Shown here: piece after piece, positions 35,018 through 44,659 of the stretch
Position numbering within the stretch: the stretch's first letter is position 1
How the letters are laid out: the number at the start of each line of letters is the position of its first letter
NCBI RefSeq assembly: GCF_010747415.1
Contig: NZ_JAAGNZ010000002.1
Location: forward strand, 1,736,001 to 1,800,000
Source: Spirosoma agri
GTDB lineage: Bacteria; Bacteroidota; Bacteroidia; Cytophagales; Spirosomataceae
Direction of reading: 5' to 3'
Length of the DNA: 64,000 nucleotides
The notes under the pieces: generated by a model
The model's database searches: none
Told to the model about the DNA's origin: nothing
What the model saw: only the letters and a program-made list of their open reading frames with translations
Position numbers and translations under genes: made by a program

Positions 35018-35770
35018 ATGAAACGCAACCCGCTTCTGAATCATTTCGTCGTACGTAATTGGCTGGGGCTGCTCGCTTTGCTGGCTGTTCACTTCCTGGC
35101 CGACATGTACGCTATGGATCAGCGGGTAGGCTTTTCGAAGCTGTCGCCTTACATGTATCTGTGGATGCTGTACGGTTGGCTGGTTTTTCACAACCGTGTT
35201 CTGTTTGAACGGCTGTTTCTACAAGGCAAGAAAGTAATCTACTTTGGCTGTCTGCTGCTGCTCATGGCGTTGGGGTCGTTCAATATGAACTTCATTCTGA
35301 AAACGCAATTTGCTACTACTCATTCCCTTCCGCATCTGGTCAATTTTTGGGTGTACACCGTCACGGGGTTAGGCGTATATGTGACGTATCGGTATATCGG
35401 TATGCAAGGGCAAAACGAAAGGCAACCCGTCGAAGAAACGAAGACGACGCCCGACGTAACGGATACTTTTTCTTGTATGGTGGATGGCGTGCGTCAGGTG
35501 ATTACCTATCCTGATATTCGCTATATCGAGAGCCTAGAAAACTACGTTAAGGTCTTCACGAAATCGAAAACGTACATTACGCGGATGACCCTGAAGGAAG
35601 CCGAAGAGCGACTGCCCAAACGGTTATTTGTCCGCATCAGCCGGTCGTCTATCGTGAACACGGCACATGTTGACACAATCGAGTCTGACACGGTTCGGAT
35701 CGGAACAAAAGAATTGCGCATCGGTAAAGTATACAAACGATATGTAGCCGGACAACTAGCTGGAGAATAA
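35018..35770 (+). CDS. LytTR DNA-binding regulator with N-terminal membrane domain
   Basis: A 250-residue regulator. Residues 1-125 contain about four membrane helices. Residues about 150-248 are a LytTR domain, with IRYIESLENYVKVFTKSKTY and LPKRLFVRISRSSIVNTAHV, the characteristic binding strands and the RS-S-IVN motif. Unlike AlgR/AgrA-type regulators there is no receiver domain; the membrane part probably senses or is gated by a small ligand or the membrane state. It is divergent from a seven-helix membrane protein gene. A clear terminator follows, so it is transcribed alone. Confidence 0.9.
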   Translation: MKRNPLLNHFVVRNWLGLLALLAVHFLADMYAMDQRVGFSKLSPYMYLWMLYGWLVFHNRVLFERLFLQGKKVIYFGCLLLLMALGSFNMNFILKTQFATTHSLPHLVNFWVYTVTGLGVYVTYRYIGMQGQNERQPVEETKTTPDVTDTFSCMVDGVRQVITYPDIRYIESLENYVKVFTKSKTYITRMTLKEAEERLPKRLFVRISRSSIVNTAHVDTIESDTVRIGTKELRIGKVYKRYVAGQLAGE

Positions 35771-35858
35771 AATAACAGAGGTTAGATTCTTTACAAATAC
35801 AGAGCCGCTTGTATGCTGAAGCGCATACGAGTGAGCGTTTATCAGTCACTTACTTCTG

Positions 35859-35890
35859 AATCGGATAGTCGGAAAACTATCCGATTTTTT
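35859..35890 (+). terminator. Intrinsic terminator of the LytTR gene
   Basis: AATCGGATAG pairs with CTATCCGATT around a short loop and is followed by TTTTTT. Confidence 0.85.
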
Positions 35891-36024
35891 GTGATACAGG
35901 GTGCATACTTTCAGTAGACAAACATGCTACCGTTAACTAATGTAACGGTAAGCTTAAAGAAAATTAATCCTGAATCACTACTATTTTTTTGAATGTTGTA
36001 CTTCATAATCAAATACTTATAGCT

Positions 36025-36477
36025 ATGAAAAAGGTGTTTTTTAGTGTTGCGCTGCTTCTGCTGGCGAATCTGTCGGGTTTTGCGCAGAAAGACATGAAAA
36101 CGGCTATTGTAGCGGCCAATCAGAAGTTTATGGATGCGTTGGCTAAAGGGGCAACGACTATGGGAAGCCTGTACACCACGGATGCACAATTGTTCCCGCC
36201 CAATAGTGATATTATTCAGGGTAGTACTGCTATTGGTACGTTCTGGAAAGGTGGGTTTGATTCGGGCCTTAAATGGGCAAAACTGGAAACGCTTGAAGCC
36301 ACACAGGAAGGTGAGGTGATTGTTGAGGTTGGCCGCTATACATTGTATACGACAAACGATGTTCAGATTGATATGGGCAAGTACATCGTGATCTGGAAAC
36401 AGGAAAAAGGCGACTGGAAACTCCACCGAGACATCTTTAACACGAATGCGCCCCAAGCGGGTACGGCATCGAAATGA
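36025..36477 (+). CDS. SnoaL/DUF4440-like protein, exported
   Basis: A 150-residue protein with a signal peptide (MKKVFFSVALLLLANLSGFA) and one NTF2-like cone domain. Family features are the first helix AANQKFMDALAKGATTMGSL, then YTTDAQLFPPNSDIIQGSTA, and the closing strands KYIVIWKQEKGDWKLHRDIF. Such domains bind small molecules or act as ketosteroid-isomerase-like enzymes; many exported ones have no known ligand. The ATG at 36025 gives a clean signal peptide, unlike the start 12 codons upstream. It is convergent with mqo, with an inverted repeat between. Confidence 0.88.
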   Translation: MKKVFFSVALLLLANLSGFAQKDMKTAIVAANQKFMDALAKGATTMGSLYTTDAQLFPPNSDIIQGSTAIGTFWKGGFDSGLKWAKLETLEATQEGEVIVEVGRYTLYTTNDVQIDMGKYIVIWKQEKGDWKLHRDIFNTNAPQAGTASK

Positions 36478-36508
36478 AAGCCGACCTGAGCGCGCTGTGA
36501 ACCTAATA

Positions 36509-36556
36509 AATACGACGTGGTAGCACGGTTTTTAAATCGTACCACCACGTCGTATT
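36509..36556. terminator. Inverted repeat between convergent genes
   Basis: AATACGACGTGGT and ACCACGTCGTATT form 13-bp perfect arms around a 22-base centre that can pair further. It lies between the SnoaL-like gene and mqo and may stop transcription from both sides, although T runs are lacking. Confidence 0.6.
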
Positions 36557-36572
36557 GACTGGAGTCTAAAGG

Positions 36573-38105
36573 CTAGTGTTTCTCGTCAGGGGTATACTCG
36601 TACACGCCCAGGCCAAGCACTTCGCTGGTCTGTTTCCGAAGTTCGATACCGAGTTCCGGATTGTTGGCCAGTACCTGACCGTAACTCGGAATCATGGCTT
36701 TCAACTTCTGCTGCCACGCTTCGGTCGCTAGTTGGTCGGGGAAGCAACGTTTTAGCAGGTCGAGCATGATCGATACCGCTGTTGATGCCCCCGGCGATGC
36801 GCCCAGCAACGCGGCAATGCTACCGTCGGCGGCACTGACTACCTCTGTGCCAAATTCGAGTACGCCACCTTCGTGTTCATCTTTCTTGATCACCTGCACC
36901 CGCTGACCGGCAACTTCCAGCTCCCAGTCTTCCATTTTGGCATCCGGGTAATACTCGCGCAGCGCTGCCAGCCGATCCTCCGGTGACTGCAAGACCTGCT
37001 GAATCAGGTACTTCGTCAGCGGAATATTGTGCATGCCCGCCATCAGCATCGGGGCCATATTGCTCAGCTGAATGGACTTGGGCAGATCCATATACGAACC
37101 ACTTTTCAGGAATTTCGTCGAGAAGCCGGCGTATGGGCCAAACAGCAGTTCGCGTTTCCCTTCGATCATGCGCGTGTCCAAGTGAGGCACCGACATCGGC
37201 GGAGCACCCACCGACGCTTTTCCGTAAACCTTTGCCTGATGCCGTTCGATGACTTCGGGGTTCACGCATTTGAGCCACTGCCCACTAACGGGGAAACCGC
37301 CAAATCCGCGACTTTCGGGAATGTCCGATTTTTCGAGCAGACGAAGTGAACCACCACCCGCACCGATAAAAATAAACTGGGTCTGTACGTCACGTACCTG
37401 ATTCGTGGTGACGTTCTCTACCCGTAGTTTCCAGCCGCCGAGCGATTTGGAACGCCACAGGTCACGCACTTCATGGGCAAAATATAAACGAACGCCCGGC
37501 ATATCGGTCAGCCGACGAAACATGGCCCGTGTGAGCGCACCAAAATTTACATCCGTACCGATTTCCATGCGCGTTGCGGCTACCGGCTGATCCGGATTGC
37601 GGTCCTCCATTACGATCGGCATCCATTCGGTCAGTTGTTCCTTGTTTTCGGAATACTGCATGCCATGAAAGAGGTAGTTCTGCTGAAGTGCCTCGAAGCG
37701 TTTCCGCAAATAGTTTACGTTCTCCGCGCCCCACACAAAGCTCATGTGTGGAATGGACCGGATAAAGTTAGGCGCATCGCTGAGAAAACCTTCCTCAACG
37801 AGGTAGGACCAGAACTGTTTCGATTGTTCGAACGACTCGGCAATTTTGACCGCTTTAGCCGGATCGATGGTACCGTCTTCCTTTTCGGGCGTGTAGTTCA
37901 GTTCGCAGAAAGCCGAGTGACCCGTACCCGCGTTGTTCCAGGCATCGGAGCTTTCGGCGGCTGCGCTGTCGAGCCGCTCGTAGATTTCGATGGTCAGGTC
38001 GGGTTGCAACTCTTTCAGCAGCACGCCTAGTGTTGCACTCATGATACCGGCACCGATTAGAATGACATCGGGGCCTTTTTGTACAGATTTATTTCGATTC
38101 GCCAT
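36573..38105 (-). CDS. mqo: Malate:quinone oxidoreductase
   Basis: FAD-dependent peripheral membrane enzyme of the citric acid cycle. It oxidises malate to oxaloacetate and passes electrons to quinone. The 510 residues have the family length, with the dinucleotide motif DVILIGAGIMSATLGVLLKE near residues 13-32, SSDAWNNAGTGHSAFCELNY and the conserved FIGAGGGSLRLLEKSDIPES in the middle. The ATG at 38105 is chosen since the protein family begins a few residues before the FAD motif; 50 extra residues of the longest reading have no such character. It takes malate made by FumC (23087). Confidence 0.96.
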   Translation of the reverse strand: MANRNKSVQKGPDVILIGAGIMSATLGVLLKELQPDLTIEIYERLDSAAAESSDAWNNAGTGHSAFCELNYTPEKEDGTIDPAKAVKIAESFEQSKQFWSYLVEEGFLSDAPNFIRSIPHMSFVWGAENVNYLRKRFEALQQNYLFHGMQYSENKEQLTEWMPIVMEDRNPDQPVAATRMEIGTDVNFGALTRAMFRRLTDMPGVRLYFAHEVRDLWRSKSLGGWKLRVENVTTNQVRDVQTQFIFIGAGGGSLRLLEKSDIPESRGFGGFPVSGQWLKCVNPEVIERHQAKVYGKASVGAPPMSVPHLDTRMIEGKRELLFGPYAGFSTKFLKSGSYMDLPKSIQLSNMAPMLMAGMHNIPLTKYLIQQVLQSPEDRLAALREYYPDAKMEDWELEVAGQRVQVIKKDEHEGGVLEFGTEVVSAADGSIAALLGASPGASTAVSIMLDLLKRCFPDQLATEAWQQKLKAMIPSYGQVLANNPELGIELRKQTSEVLGLGVYEYTPDEKH

Positions 38106-38510
38106 GATGATCGGCAGAGGTATGTATTCTTTGTAATTACAAATTTCGGGGTTTGCTTGTTCCGAATGAGTAGCCAAGTAAAAATAAGTGCCGTGCCCCG
38201 GCGTAAAACTCAGAAAATAGTCCGCCAATAAAACGAAAATAAAATCTTTAGGCAATTGACAATCAAGTGCATAGGCGTTGGCGGAATGTTAGAAAAAAAC
38301 TTTATCTAAAAATTTGTCAGTTGTGCCTATTGTGGGAAGATGCGCTGAACGAACGGCGGCTATTTTTGCCGAATTTGGTTTATTTAAAGGTATAATTGGC
38401 TTTATGCATTTAGCGTGTGTAAACGGTTCTGTGCCGGAGAGCCAGCTTCCTGAAAGACAGTAGAAACCGACCTTAATTTCCCTATATAGTTGTTGACCAC
38501 GAAATGACCG
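38106..38510. other. Divergent spacer between mqo and the GH105 gene
   Basis: A 405-bp spacer that must contain the promoters of both genes. It is moderately AT-rich in the middle. No convincing gene, long palindrome or full TTG-N19-TAnnTTTG promoter was found. Confidence 0.5.
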
Positions 38511-40436
38511 ATGAAGAAAATTACGTTCCTGATCCTGTTTGTCCTGCCGTACTATTTGGTTGCGCAATCCGGTACATCCGTTCAGTTGCCCTGGTCGCAA
38601 CGAATGGCCGCCAGCATTATGACCACCAACGCCGACTCTATTGCTTATCCCAACAAGATGGCGCGTTGGGAATACGAAACGGGCGTGTTATTGCAATCGC
38701 TCGAACTGGTGTGGTATCGCACGGGTGATGTTCGGTATTTTAAGTACATTCAGCAGAACATGGATCGGTTCGTGAGAGACGATGGCACCATCCGAACCTA
38801 CGATCTGGATCATTTCAACATCGATTACGTTACGCCGGGTCGGTCGTTGCTGATGCTCTACCAGCAGACGCTGCCCAACAAGGAAAAATACAAAAAAGCG
38901 GCTGATCTGCTCCGCCAGCAACTGGCCAAACAACCCCGCACGAACGAAGGTGGATTCTGGCATAAAAAAATATACCCCAATCAGATGTGGCTCGATGGCC
39001 TGTACATGGCCGAGCCCTTTTATGCCGAATACACCCGCCTGTTCGACCGTGACGGGAAGGGTTTCACCGATATTATTAACCAATTTGTGTGGATGGAGCA
39101 GCACGCCCGCGATTCGAAAACGGGATTGCTGTATCACGGCTGGGATGAGAGCCGTCAGCAGAAGTGGGCCGATCCGAAAACGGGTAAATCACCAAATTTC
39201 TGGAGCCGGTCCATTGGCTGGTACGTGATGGCACTGGTCGATGTGCTGGATTACATACCGGCTGATCATCCGCGACGGGGTGAGTTGGTGGCTATCCTGC
39301 AACGGTTGATGCCAGCGGTGGTGAAATACCAGGACCCGAAAGAAGGGTGTTGGTATCAGGTAACGGATCGGGGTGGCGATAAAAACAACTACCTGGAAGC
39401 GTCAGGAACAGCCATGTTCGTGTACGGACTAGCCAAAGGCGTGCGGCTGGGGTACTTGCCTGCATCGATGATGAGCTACGCAAAAAAGGGGTACGCCGGT
39501 ATGCTGAAAAACTTCATCTCGACCGACGATGCCGGACTCATTCACCTTGAGAAGACCGTGAGCGTCAGTGGACTCGGGGGCGAACCTTACCGGGATGGCA
39601 GCTATGAATACTACCTGCGTGAGCCAATCCGCAAGGATGATCTGAAAGGAGTTGGCCCGTTTATTATGGCTAGTGTCGAAATGGAAACCGCAGAGGAACT
39701 GGGGATTGGGAAAGGCAAAACGGTTGGCGTCGATACGTACTTCAACCACGAGTTTCGCAAAGGTACAGACCCGAATCAGCCGGAACCTTTTCATTACACC
39801 TGGGATGACCGTCAGCATTCGGGTTTCTGGCTGTGGGGGCGCACCTTCCGCGATCTGGGCGCTAAAACCGTTCTGGTGCCAACCGCACCGACGGCCGCTT
39901 CGCTAAAAGGTGTTGACGTGTATATCATCGTTGATCCTGATACGCCAAAAGAAACCGCTAAGCCGAACTACGTGAACCCAGCCGATAGCAAAGCGATTGG
40001 CGATTGGGTGAAAGCGGGTGGGGTTCTGGTGCTCATGGCCAACGATACATCCAACTGTGAACATACTCACTTCAATCAACTGGCCGCTACCTTCGGCTTA
40101 CAGTTTCTGCCCAAAAATGTCAATATGGTGAAAGGGGACCAGTTTGAGCAGGGGTCGGTGATCATTCCGGCGGGTAATCCGATTTTTACCCATACCAAAG
40201 AGGTTTACATCAAAGAATTGTCTCCGCTTGATGTGAAAGCGCCGGCTAAATCGGTGGTGAGTGCGGGCGACAACGTGATCATGGCCGTTGCCCGTGTGGG
40301 CAACGGTACGGTGTTCGCGGTGGGCGATCCGTGGCTGTACAATGAATACACGGACGGACGCAAAATACCGGCTCGTTACGAAAACTTCCAGGCTGGCAAA
40401 GACCTCGCAACCTGGTTATTGACGCAGGTAAAATAA
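38511..40436 (+). CDS. Glycoside hydrolase family 88/105 protein with C-terminal DUF4350-like domain
   Basis: Exported 641-residue protein; the signal peptide ends at LVAQS. Residues about 25-380 are a six-hairpin (alpha/alpha)6 barrel of the GH88/GH105 type, with YDLDHFNIDYVTPGRSLLML, YPNQMWLDGLYMAEPFYAEY and the [20 protein letters not shown] segment. These enzymes hydrate and remove the unsaturated uronic acid left by polysaccharide lyases. Residues about 430-641 form a second domain resembling DUF4350/GATase-like folds (VDVYIIVDPDTPK, GGVLVLMANDTSNCEH, GNGTVFAVGDPWLYNEY) of unknown role. It is the only plus-strand gene of the carbohydrate locus and is convergent with the heparinase-like lyase, which fits a lyase plus unsaturated-uronyl hydrolase pair. 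Confidence 0.9.
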   Translation: MKKITFLILFVLPYYLVAQSGTSVQLPWSQRMAASIMTTNADSIAYPNKMARWEYETGVLLQSLELVWYRTGDVRYFKYIQQNMDRFVRDDGTIRTYDLDHFNIDYVTPGRSLLMLYQQTLPNKEKYKKAADLLRQQLAKQPRTNEGGFWHKKIYPNQMWLDGLYMAEPFYAEYTRLFDRDGKGFTDIINQFVWMEQHARDSKTGLLYHGWDESRQQKWADPKTGKSPNFWSRSIGWYVMALVDVLDYIPADHPRRGELVAILQRLMPAVVKYQDPKEGCWYQVTDRGGDKNNYLEASGTAMFVYGLAKGVRLGYLPASMMSYAKKGYAGMLKNFISTDDAGLIHLEKTVSVSGLGGEPYRDGSYEYYLREPIRKDDLKGVGPFIMASVEMETAEELGIGKGKTVGVDTYFNHEFRKGTDPNQPEPFHYTWDDRQHSGFWLWGRTFRDLGAKTVLVPTAPTAASLKGVDVYIIVDPDTPKETAKPNYVNPADSKAIGDWVKAGGVLVLMANDTSNCEHTHFNQLAATFGLQFLPKNVNMVKGDQFEQGSVIIPAGNPIFTHTKEVYIKELSPLDVKAPAKSVVSAGDNVIMAVARVGNGTVFAVGDPWLYNEYTDGRKIPARYENFQAGKDLATWLLTQVK

Positions 40437-40578
40437 GCCTGATGAAGAGCGGTTAGAAAGCTGGACAGGTTAGCTGTAACCAAGAACAGCTCATCTTTGG
40501 CTGCTGATTCTGGTAATGACAGAGACATACCCGAACGCTTCAATAACCGGACTGGTTGTTGATTGCCGCTTTCCTACG

Positions 40579-42525
40579 CTACTCAGCAATGACGAAAGTC
40601 AGTTTATCCGAGGGCTTTGGGGTCAGCACCGTGAAATTGATCCGATAAATAGTATCACCCCACTTGGTAATAATGCCCCGGTCTTCGGGAGCATCCAGCT
40701 TAACCTTTTCGATGGATGGCCGCATCTGTTTGGGATCGTATCGTACCACAAAATTTTTGGCCTGATCGCCTTTGGGTGCGTAGTGGATGATCAGTTCGCC
40801 GGGCTTCCCGACTTCGGCTGGATAACACGTCATCAGGTGTTGTGTGAGGGAACTGGCATTGGTCAGTTTAATCGCATCGTCGATCTGAACGTTCTGGCCC
40901 CGGTTGAGCTGAATAGTTCGCTGCCAGCTGGTTATGCCCGCATCCTTCGGATACGCCTGTGTCAGATCGACCGAAAATCGGGTCGATGCGTTATCAGTTT
41001 TATATGCCACATTCGACGCTCTGAACGACATGCCGGGTAGTTGATCTTTACCGTTTATCGTCGGCAGATTATGGAAATCTGAGCAGTTATACCAGATGTC
41101 GTAGCGCTTGTTGCTGAACGTTTTAGCGGTGTACGTACCGCGTCCCACGTCGATCAACAGCGGCTGGCCATCGTAATACACCACGTAATTGCCAATGTCG
41201 TTGTGGTTATGGCTTTCGTCGTTGTGCCCACCCTTGGCCGCTACATAAAACCCGTTCGTTGTGCCTGCCTGATCGCGGGCGGCAAAGACCTGAAGGTCAG
41301 GTAGCCATACATTTTTGGGGAGCGGCAAGCCCTGGGCCGCCTTCTGGTATTCGTCCTGCATGAAGAGCGAATAAAAATGCCGGAAGTAGTGAAACTTGCC
41401 AATGGAGCCATCTTCGGGCGTGCGGTAGAAGGCTCCGAATTTCATCATATCCGGGTCGTTGATCGCTTTACCGTACCGATAGATCATCGTCGCGGCCATA
41501 CCGGGCTGCGGGTCCGCATCGGCAAAATTCAGAAAGTAGTTCTCGCTGATCTGGGCGCGGTAAATGAAGCGGCCCATGTTGCGAAATTTCTCGTCGGCGT
41601 ATACATACTGGAACGCGTCGTTGCTGGCCAGATTGAGCATGGCGATGTTGTCATACAACGAAGCGGCAGCAGCTCCCCAATAACTCGGTCCTTCGTCGCA
41701 GCCCCCATCCGGCGGGTATGGGTTCAGGAATTCATCGAGTACGTCGAGTAATTTGGCCACCGATGCCGTCCGTTTCTCGTCGTCTTTTTCGAGGAGCAAA
41801 ACCGCATTCAGCCAGTTCGAGCAAATCCAGGGGTTCCAGTTGTTCGGGGCGCGCCCGTTAGCCGTTTTTGTCATCCAGCCGTGTGGCTTGGTCATGAGCG
41901 GCCCAAAAATCCGGTAGTTGGTTTCGCTATATATTCGCTTACGGATCTGGGGTGAAACCGCATCCAGTTTGTCGCCCAGGTAATAATCGACCCAGGCCAG
42001 ATACGTCGCGGTTTCGGCGGCAAACAAATCGACAAAGGGTTTCGACACATCCATCAAACCCGCGTAGTCTTTCGACTTGGGCAGGTGTGCGGGCACACCC
42101 CAGAACGACTCTTCGCAGATGGACCACACGCCATCGATAATGGGATCGACGAACCGGCCTTTGTTCTCGTAGATTTCGGCCAGCAGCAGTGTGCCCAATA
42201 CTTCCCGTTTCTCAAAACTCACCGCCTGAAACTGATCCCGGTCGCCGGTTCGTTCAATGAGCAGTGATTTTGTCGCTGGTATGTACGGCCATTTGTAGTC
42301 GAGGTACGATTCGGCTTTTCGGAGGTAGGCCTGCATCATCGTTTGGTCGGCTTTGGCCCATCCGGCTCGATCATCCCGTTTGGGGAAAGGCGTCCATCGT
42401 GCCTGCGGAATCAGCACTTTTTTCAACTCATTCGGCGGAAATTTACCACTGAGCAAATTCGGCTTCTGGGCGTAAGCGGAAAGGCTCAGGAAGATCGTTG
42501 TGATCAGGACTAAAAATAGTTGCAT
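40579..42525 (-). CDS. Heparinase II/III-family protein (polysaccharide lyase-like)
   Basis: Exported 648-residue protein with signal peptide ending in AYAQK. The N-terminal half (about 40-370) is an alpha/alpha toroid. The C-terminal half contains the heparinase II/III-like beta-sandwich, marked by GGHNDESHNHNDIGNYVVYY and DGQPLLIDVGRGTY. Family members cleave uronic-acid-containing polysaccharides by beta-elimination and leave unsaturated ends. This fits the neighbouring GH105 hydrolase and the acid-sugar genes upstream. Substrate type (glycosaminoglycan, alginate-like or plant acidic glycan) cannot be set by reading. It is the last gene of the minus-strand part of the locus. Confidence 0.87.
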   Translation of the reverse strand: MQLFLVLITTIFLSLSAYAQKPNLLSGKFPPNELKKVLIPQARWTPFPKRDDRAGWAKADQTMMQAYLRKAESYLDYKWPYIPATKSLLIERTGDRDQFQAVSFEKREVLGTLLLAEIYENKGRFVDPIIDGVWSICEESFWGVPAHLPKSKDYAGLMDVSKPFVDLFAAETATYLAWVDYYLGDKLDAVSPQIRKRIYSETNYRIFGPLMTKPHGWMTKTANGRAPNNWNPWICSNWLNAVLLLEKDDEKRTASVAKLLDVLDEFLNPYPPDGGCDEGPSYWGAAAASLYDNIAMLNLASNDAFQYVYADEKFRNMGRFIYRAQISENYFLNFADADPQPGMAATMIYRYGKAINDPDMMKFGAFYRTPEDGSIGKFHYFRHFYSLFMQDEYQKAAQGLPLPKNVWLPDLQVFAARDQAGTTNGFYVAAKGGHNDESHNHNDIGNYVVYYDGQPLLIDVGRGTYTAKTFSNKRYDIWYNCSDFHNLPTINGKDQLPGMSFRASNVAYKTDNASTRFSVDLTQAYPKDAGITSWQRTIQLNRGQNVQIDDAIKLTNASSLTQHLMTCYPAEVGKPGELIIHYAPKGDQAKNFVVRYDPKQMRPSIEKVKLDAPEDRGIITKWGDTIYRINFTVLTPKPSDKLTFVIAE

Positions 42526-42649
42526 GGATTGAGCGTCAGACAGAGGTTGGACTGAACGATTAAAATAAAACTACCTGGCAGTGCAACTGCACAAATCGAC
42601 TAGACAAGTCTGGGTGAAAAGAACAGTTTGCCGTGTTCTTTCTCGGTCT

Positions 42650-43987
42650 TTACAATAAACGTTCTACCTCGATCTTCGGAGCTTTCCGTGTGAGCAGATG
42701 AATGATTGTCCAGGCGATGAGGTAGGTGAACGCGCAGATCGTGAACAGCAGATTGTAGCCCCCCGCCAGATTGCCGGCAGCCTTATACTTGTCTAACAAA
42801 CTGCCGACCAGAATCGGGAACAGAATGCCACCGATGGCACCCGCCGTACCTGCGATACCCACCACCGAACTGACAGCCTGCTTGGGAAACAGATCCGACG
42901 CGAGCGTAAACACATTCGTTGCCCACGCCTGGTGAACAGCCACGGCTACGCTTAACAATCCCACCGCTACCCAGACATCGGTAACGAACTGGGCCAGCAT
43001 GATCGATATTTCGACGAGGGCAAAGGCGAACAAAACGGTCTTTCGCGCCTTTACGGTAGCCCATCCTCTTTTGATCAGACTGGATGACAGGTAGCCCCCG
43101 CCGATACTGCCGAGTGTGGTGGCCGTATAAATCAGCATCAGTTCAACGCTCGGTTTCTTCAAATCCAGATTGAACGTAGACGAAAAATAGGAGGGAAGCC
43201 AGAAGAGAAAAAACCAGTAAATGGGGTCGATCAGCCCCTTGCCCGTAATGACGGCCCAGGTCTGGGGAAATGTGAATAGTTTTAACCAGTTGATCGAGCT
43301 TTTGTCCGCTGACTCATCCGGGGCTTCCTGCCCACTGGTGATGTACTGGTATTCTGCCGCTGATAAGCGCGATTGCCGGGCTGGAATATCGTAGAATATC
43401 AACCAGAAAATCAGCCACACGAACCCCAGCGCGCCCGTGATCCAGAAAACTTCGTGCCAGCCGTAGTTGGTCAATATCCAGGGAACAATCAGCACCGCGA
43501 CGACCACACCGATACTGGTTCCGGCGTTGAAGAGACCCGTTGCCAGTCCGCGTTCTTTCTGAGGGAACCACTCGGCTACGGTTTTTACGGCGGCTGGATA
43601 ATTGCCTGCTTCGCCGATGCCCAGCCCAATTCGGGCGATGCTAAAACCGAAAACACTCCGGGCAATGGCGTGCAGCATACCCGCCACGCTCCAGATAATG
43701 ATGGTGATCGAGTAGCCCACTTTCGTGCCAATCTTGTCGATTATCCAGCCAAACACCAGTAGCCCTACCGCGTAGGCTGCCGTAAACGCCATAACGATAT
43801 GGGCAAAATCGGTTTCGGTCCAGGTGAATTCTTTTTCCAGAATCGGCTTCAACAAACCAATAATCTGTCGATCGAGATAATTGATTGTCGTGGCCGTGAA
43901 TAACAGAATAACGATGATCCACCGATAATTCTGCGTTTTGGCAGGAGTCACGAGCGTAGGGGTTTTGGGCGGCTGATTGACGTGCAT
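42650..43987 (-). CDS. ACS-family MFS transporter (hexuronate/aldonate type)
   Basis: Inner membrane transporter of 445 residues with about 12 helices. Typical parts are IIVILLFTATTINYLDRQII (TM1), the motif A region FGWIIDKIGTKVGYSITIII, and RIGLGIGEAGNYPAAVKTVA with WFPQKERGLATGLFNAGTSI, hallmarks of the anion:cation symporter group that includes ExuT, GudP and DgoT. It starts 6 bp after the dgoA stop, so it is co-transcribed with the kinase and aldolase. It is the natural candidate for importing galactonate, a hexuronate or the 2-keto-3-deoxy acid made from them. Confidence 0.92.
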   Translation of the reverse strand: MHVNQPPKTPTLVTPAKTQNYRWIIVILLFTATTINYLDRQIIGLLKPILEKEFTWTETDFAHIVMAFTAAYAVGLLVFGWIIDKIGTKVGYSITIIIWSVAGMLHAIARSVFGFSIARIGLGIGEAGNYPAAVKTVAEWFPQKERGLATGLFNAGTSIGVVVAVLIVPWILTNYGWHEVFWITGALGFVWLIFWLIFYDIPARQSRLSAAEYQYITSGQEAPDESADKSSINWLKLFTFPQTWAVITGKGLIDPIYWFFLFWLPSYFSSTFNLDLKKPSVELMLIYTATTLGSIGGGYLSSSLIKRGWATVKARKTVLFAFALVEISIMLAQFVTDVWVAVGLLSVAVAVHQAWATNVFTLASDLFPKQAVSSVVGIAGTAGAIGGILFPILVGSLLDKYKAAGNLAGGYNLLFTICAFTYLIAWTIIHLLTRKAPKIEVERLL

Positions 43988-43993
43988 GGTTAG

Positions 43994-44659
43994 TTAGTTT
44001 ATGTCGGACGTTACAGGCAGCTTTTTGACAAATTCCCGGAAGTGTTGCGTTAATCCGGCCCAATCGTTCCGCCTGATAAGATCCTTGTCGAAGAGGTGTC
44101 CGCCAACGCCAAGCCCATCGGCTCCAGCCTGGAAATACGCAGCCATATTGTCTATGCTGATACCGCCCGTTGGCACCAACTTTACCTGATCGAGTGGGGC
44201 TTTTACGTCCTTTATGTAGTCCGGTCCCAGCGACGTGGCCGGATACACCTTGACCATTGACGCCCCTAATGACCAGGCCAGATAAATTTCGGATGGCGTA
44301 AACGCGCCGGGAAAAATAGGAATGCCCCGCTTCACGCTGGCCTTGATCACTTTTTTGTTGATAACGGGTGTCACAATGAACTGTGCGCCGGCATCTAGCG
44401 CCTTGTGCAGATCATCTTTAGTGCAAACGGTTCCTGCGCCGATATTCAGGCCATCGCCGTAATTGTCTATAGCGTGTCGGATCATGGCCTGAGCGCCCGA
44501 AGTATTCATCGTTATTTCCAGCGTGGTCAGTCCGGCTTCCCGATAAATCGGCAGTAGCTGCTTAACTACGTCGAATGATAACCCCCGTATGATACCGATC
44601 AAAGGTGCTTTCGAAAATAAGGCCCAGGAGAAAGGGGGCTGCGTTGCGTGGTCGCTCAT
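43994..44659 (-). CDS. dgoA: 2-dehydro-3-deoxy-6-phosphogalactonate/gluconate aldolase
   Basis: Class I aldolase of 221 residues, cytoplasmic, that splits KDPGal or KDPG to pyruvate and glyceraldehyde 3-phosphate. Key family positions are Glu in TTLEITMN, the Schiff-base Lys in SMVKVYPA, the phosphate-binding VPTGGISIDN and GVGGHLF. The start ATG overlaps the dgoK stop as ATGA, so translation is coupled. Paired with a 2-keto-3-deoxygalactonate kinase and a galactonate dehydratase it most likely acts on KDPGal, though the family (KDPG aldolase/4-hydroxy-2-oxoglutarate aldolase) handles both. Confidence 0.92.
   Translation of the reverse strand: MSDHATQPPFSWALFSKAPLIGIIRGLSFDVVKQLLPIYREAGLTTLEITMNTSGAQAMIRHAIDNYGDGLNIGAGTVCTKDDLHKALDAGAQFIVTPVINKKVIKASVKRGIPIFPGAFTPSEIYLAWSLGASMVKVYPATSLGPDYIKDVKAPLDQVKLVPTGGISIDNMAAYFQAGADGLGVGGHLFDKDLIRRNDWAGLTQHFREFVKKLPVTSDIN

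Noticed and set aside
36600-37765. Overlapping frames opposite mqo
   Set aside because: All lie within the mqo coding region and show no independent features.
38106-38510. Possible small RNA or regulatory RNA in the mqo/GH105 spacer
   Set aside because: No stable hairpin followed by a T run and no full promoter could be seen, so there is no positive support.
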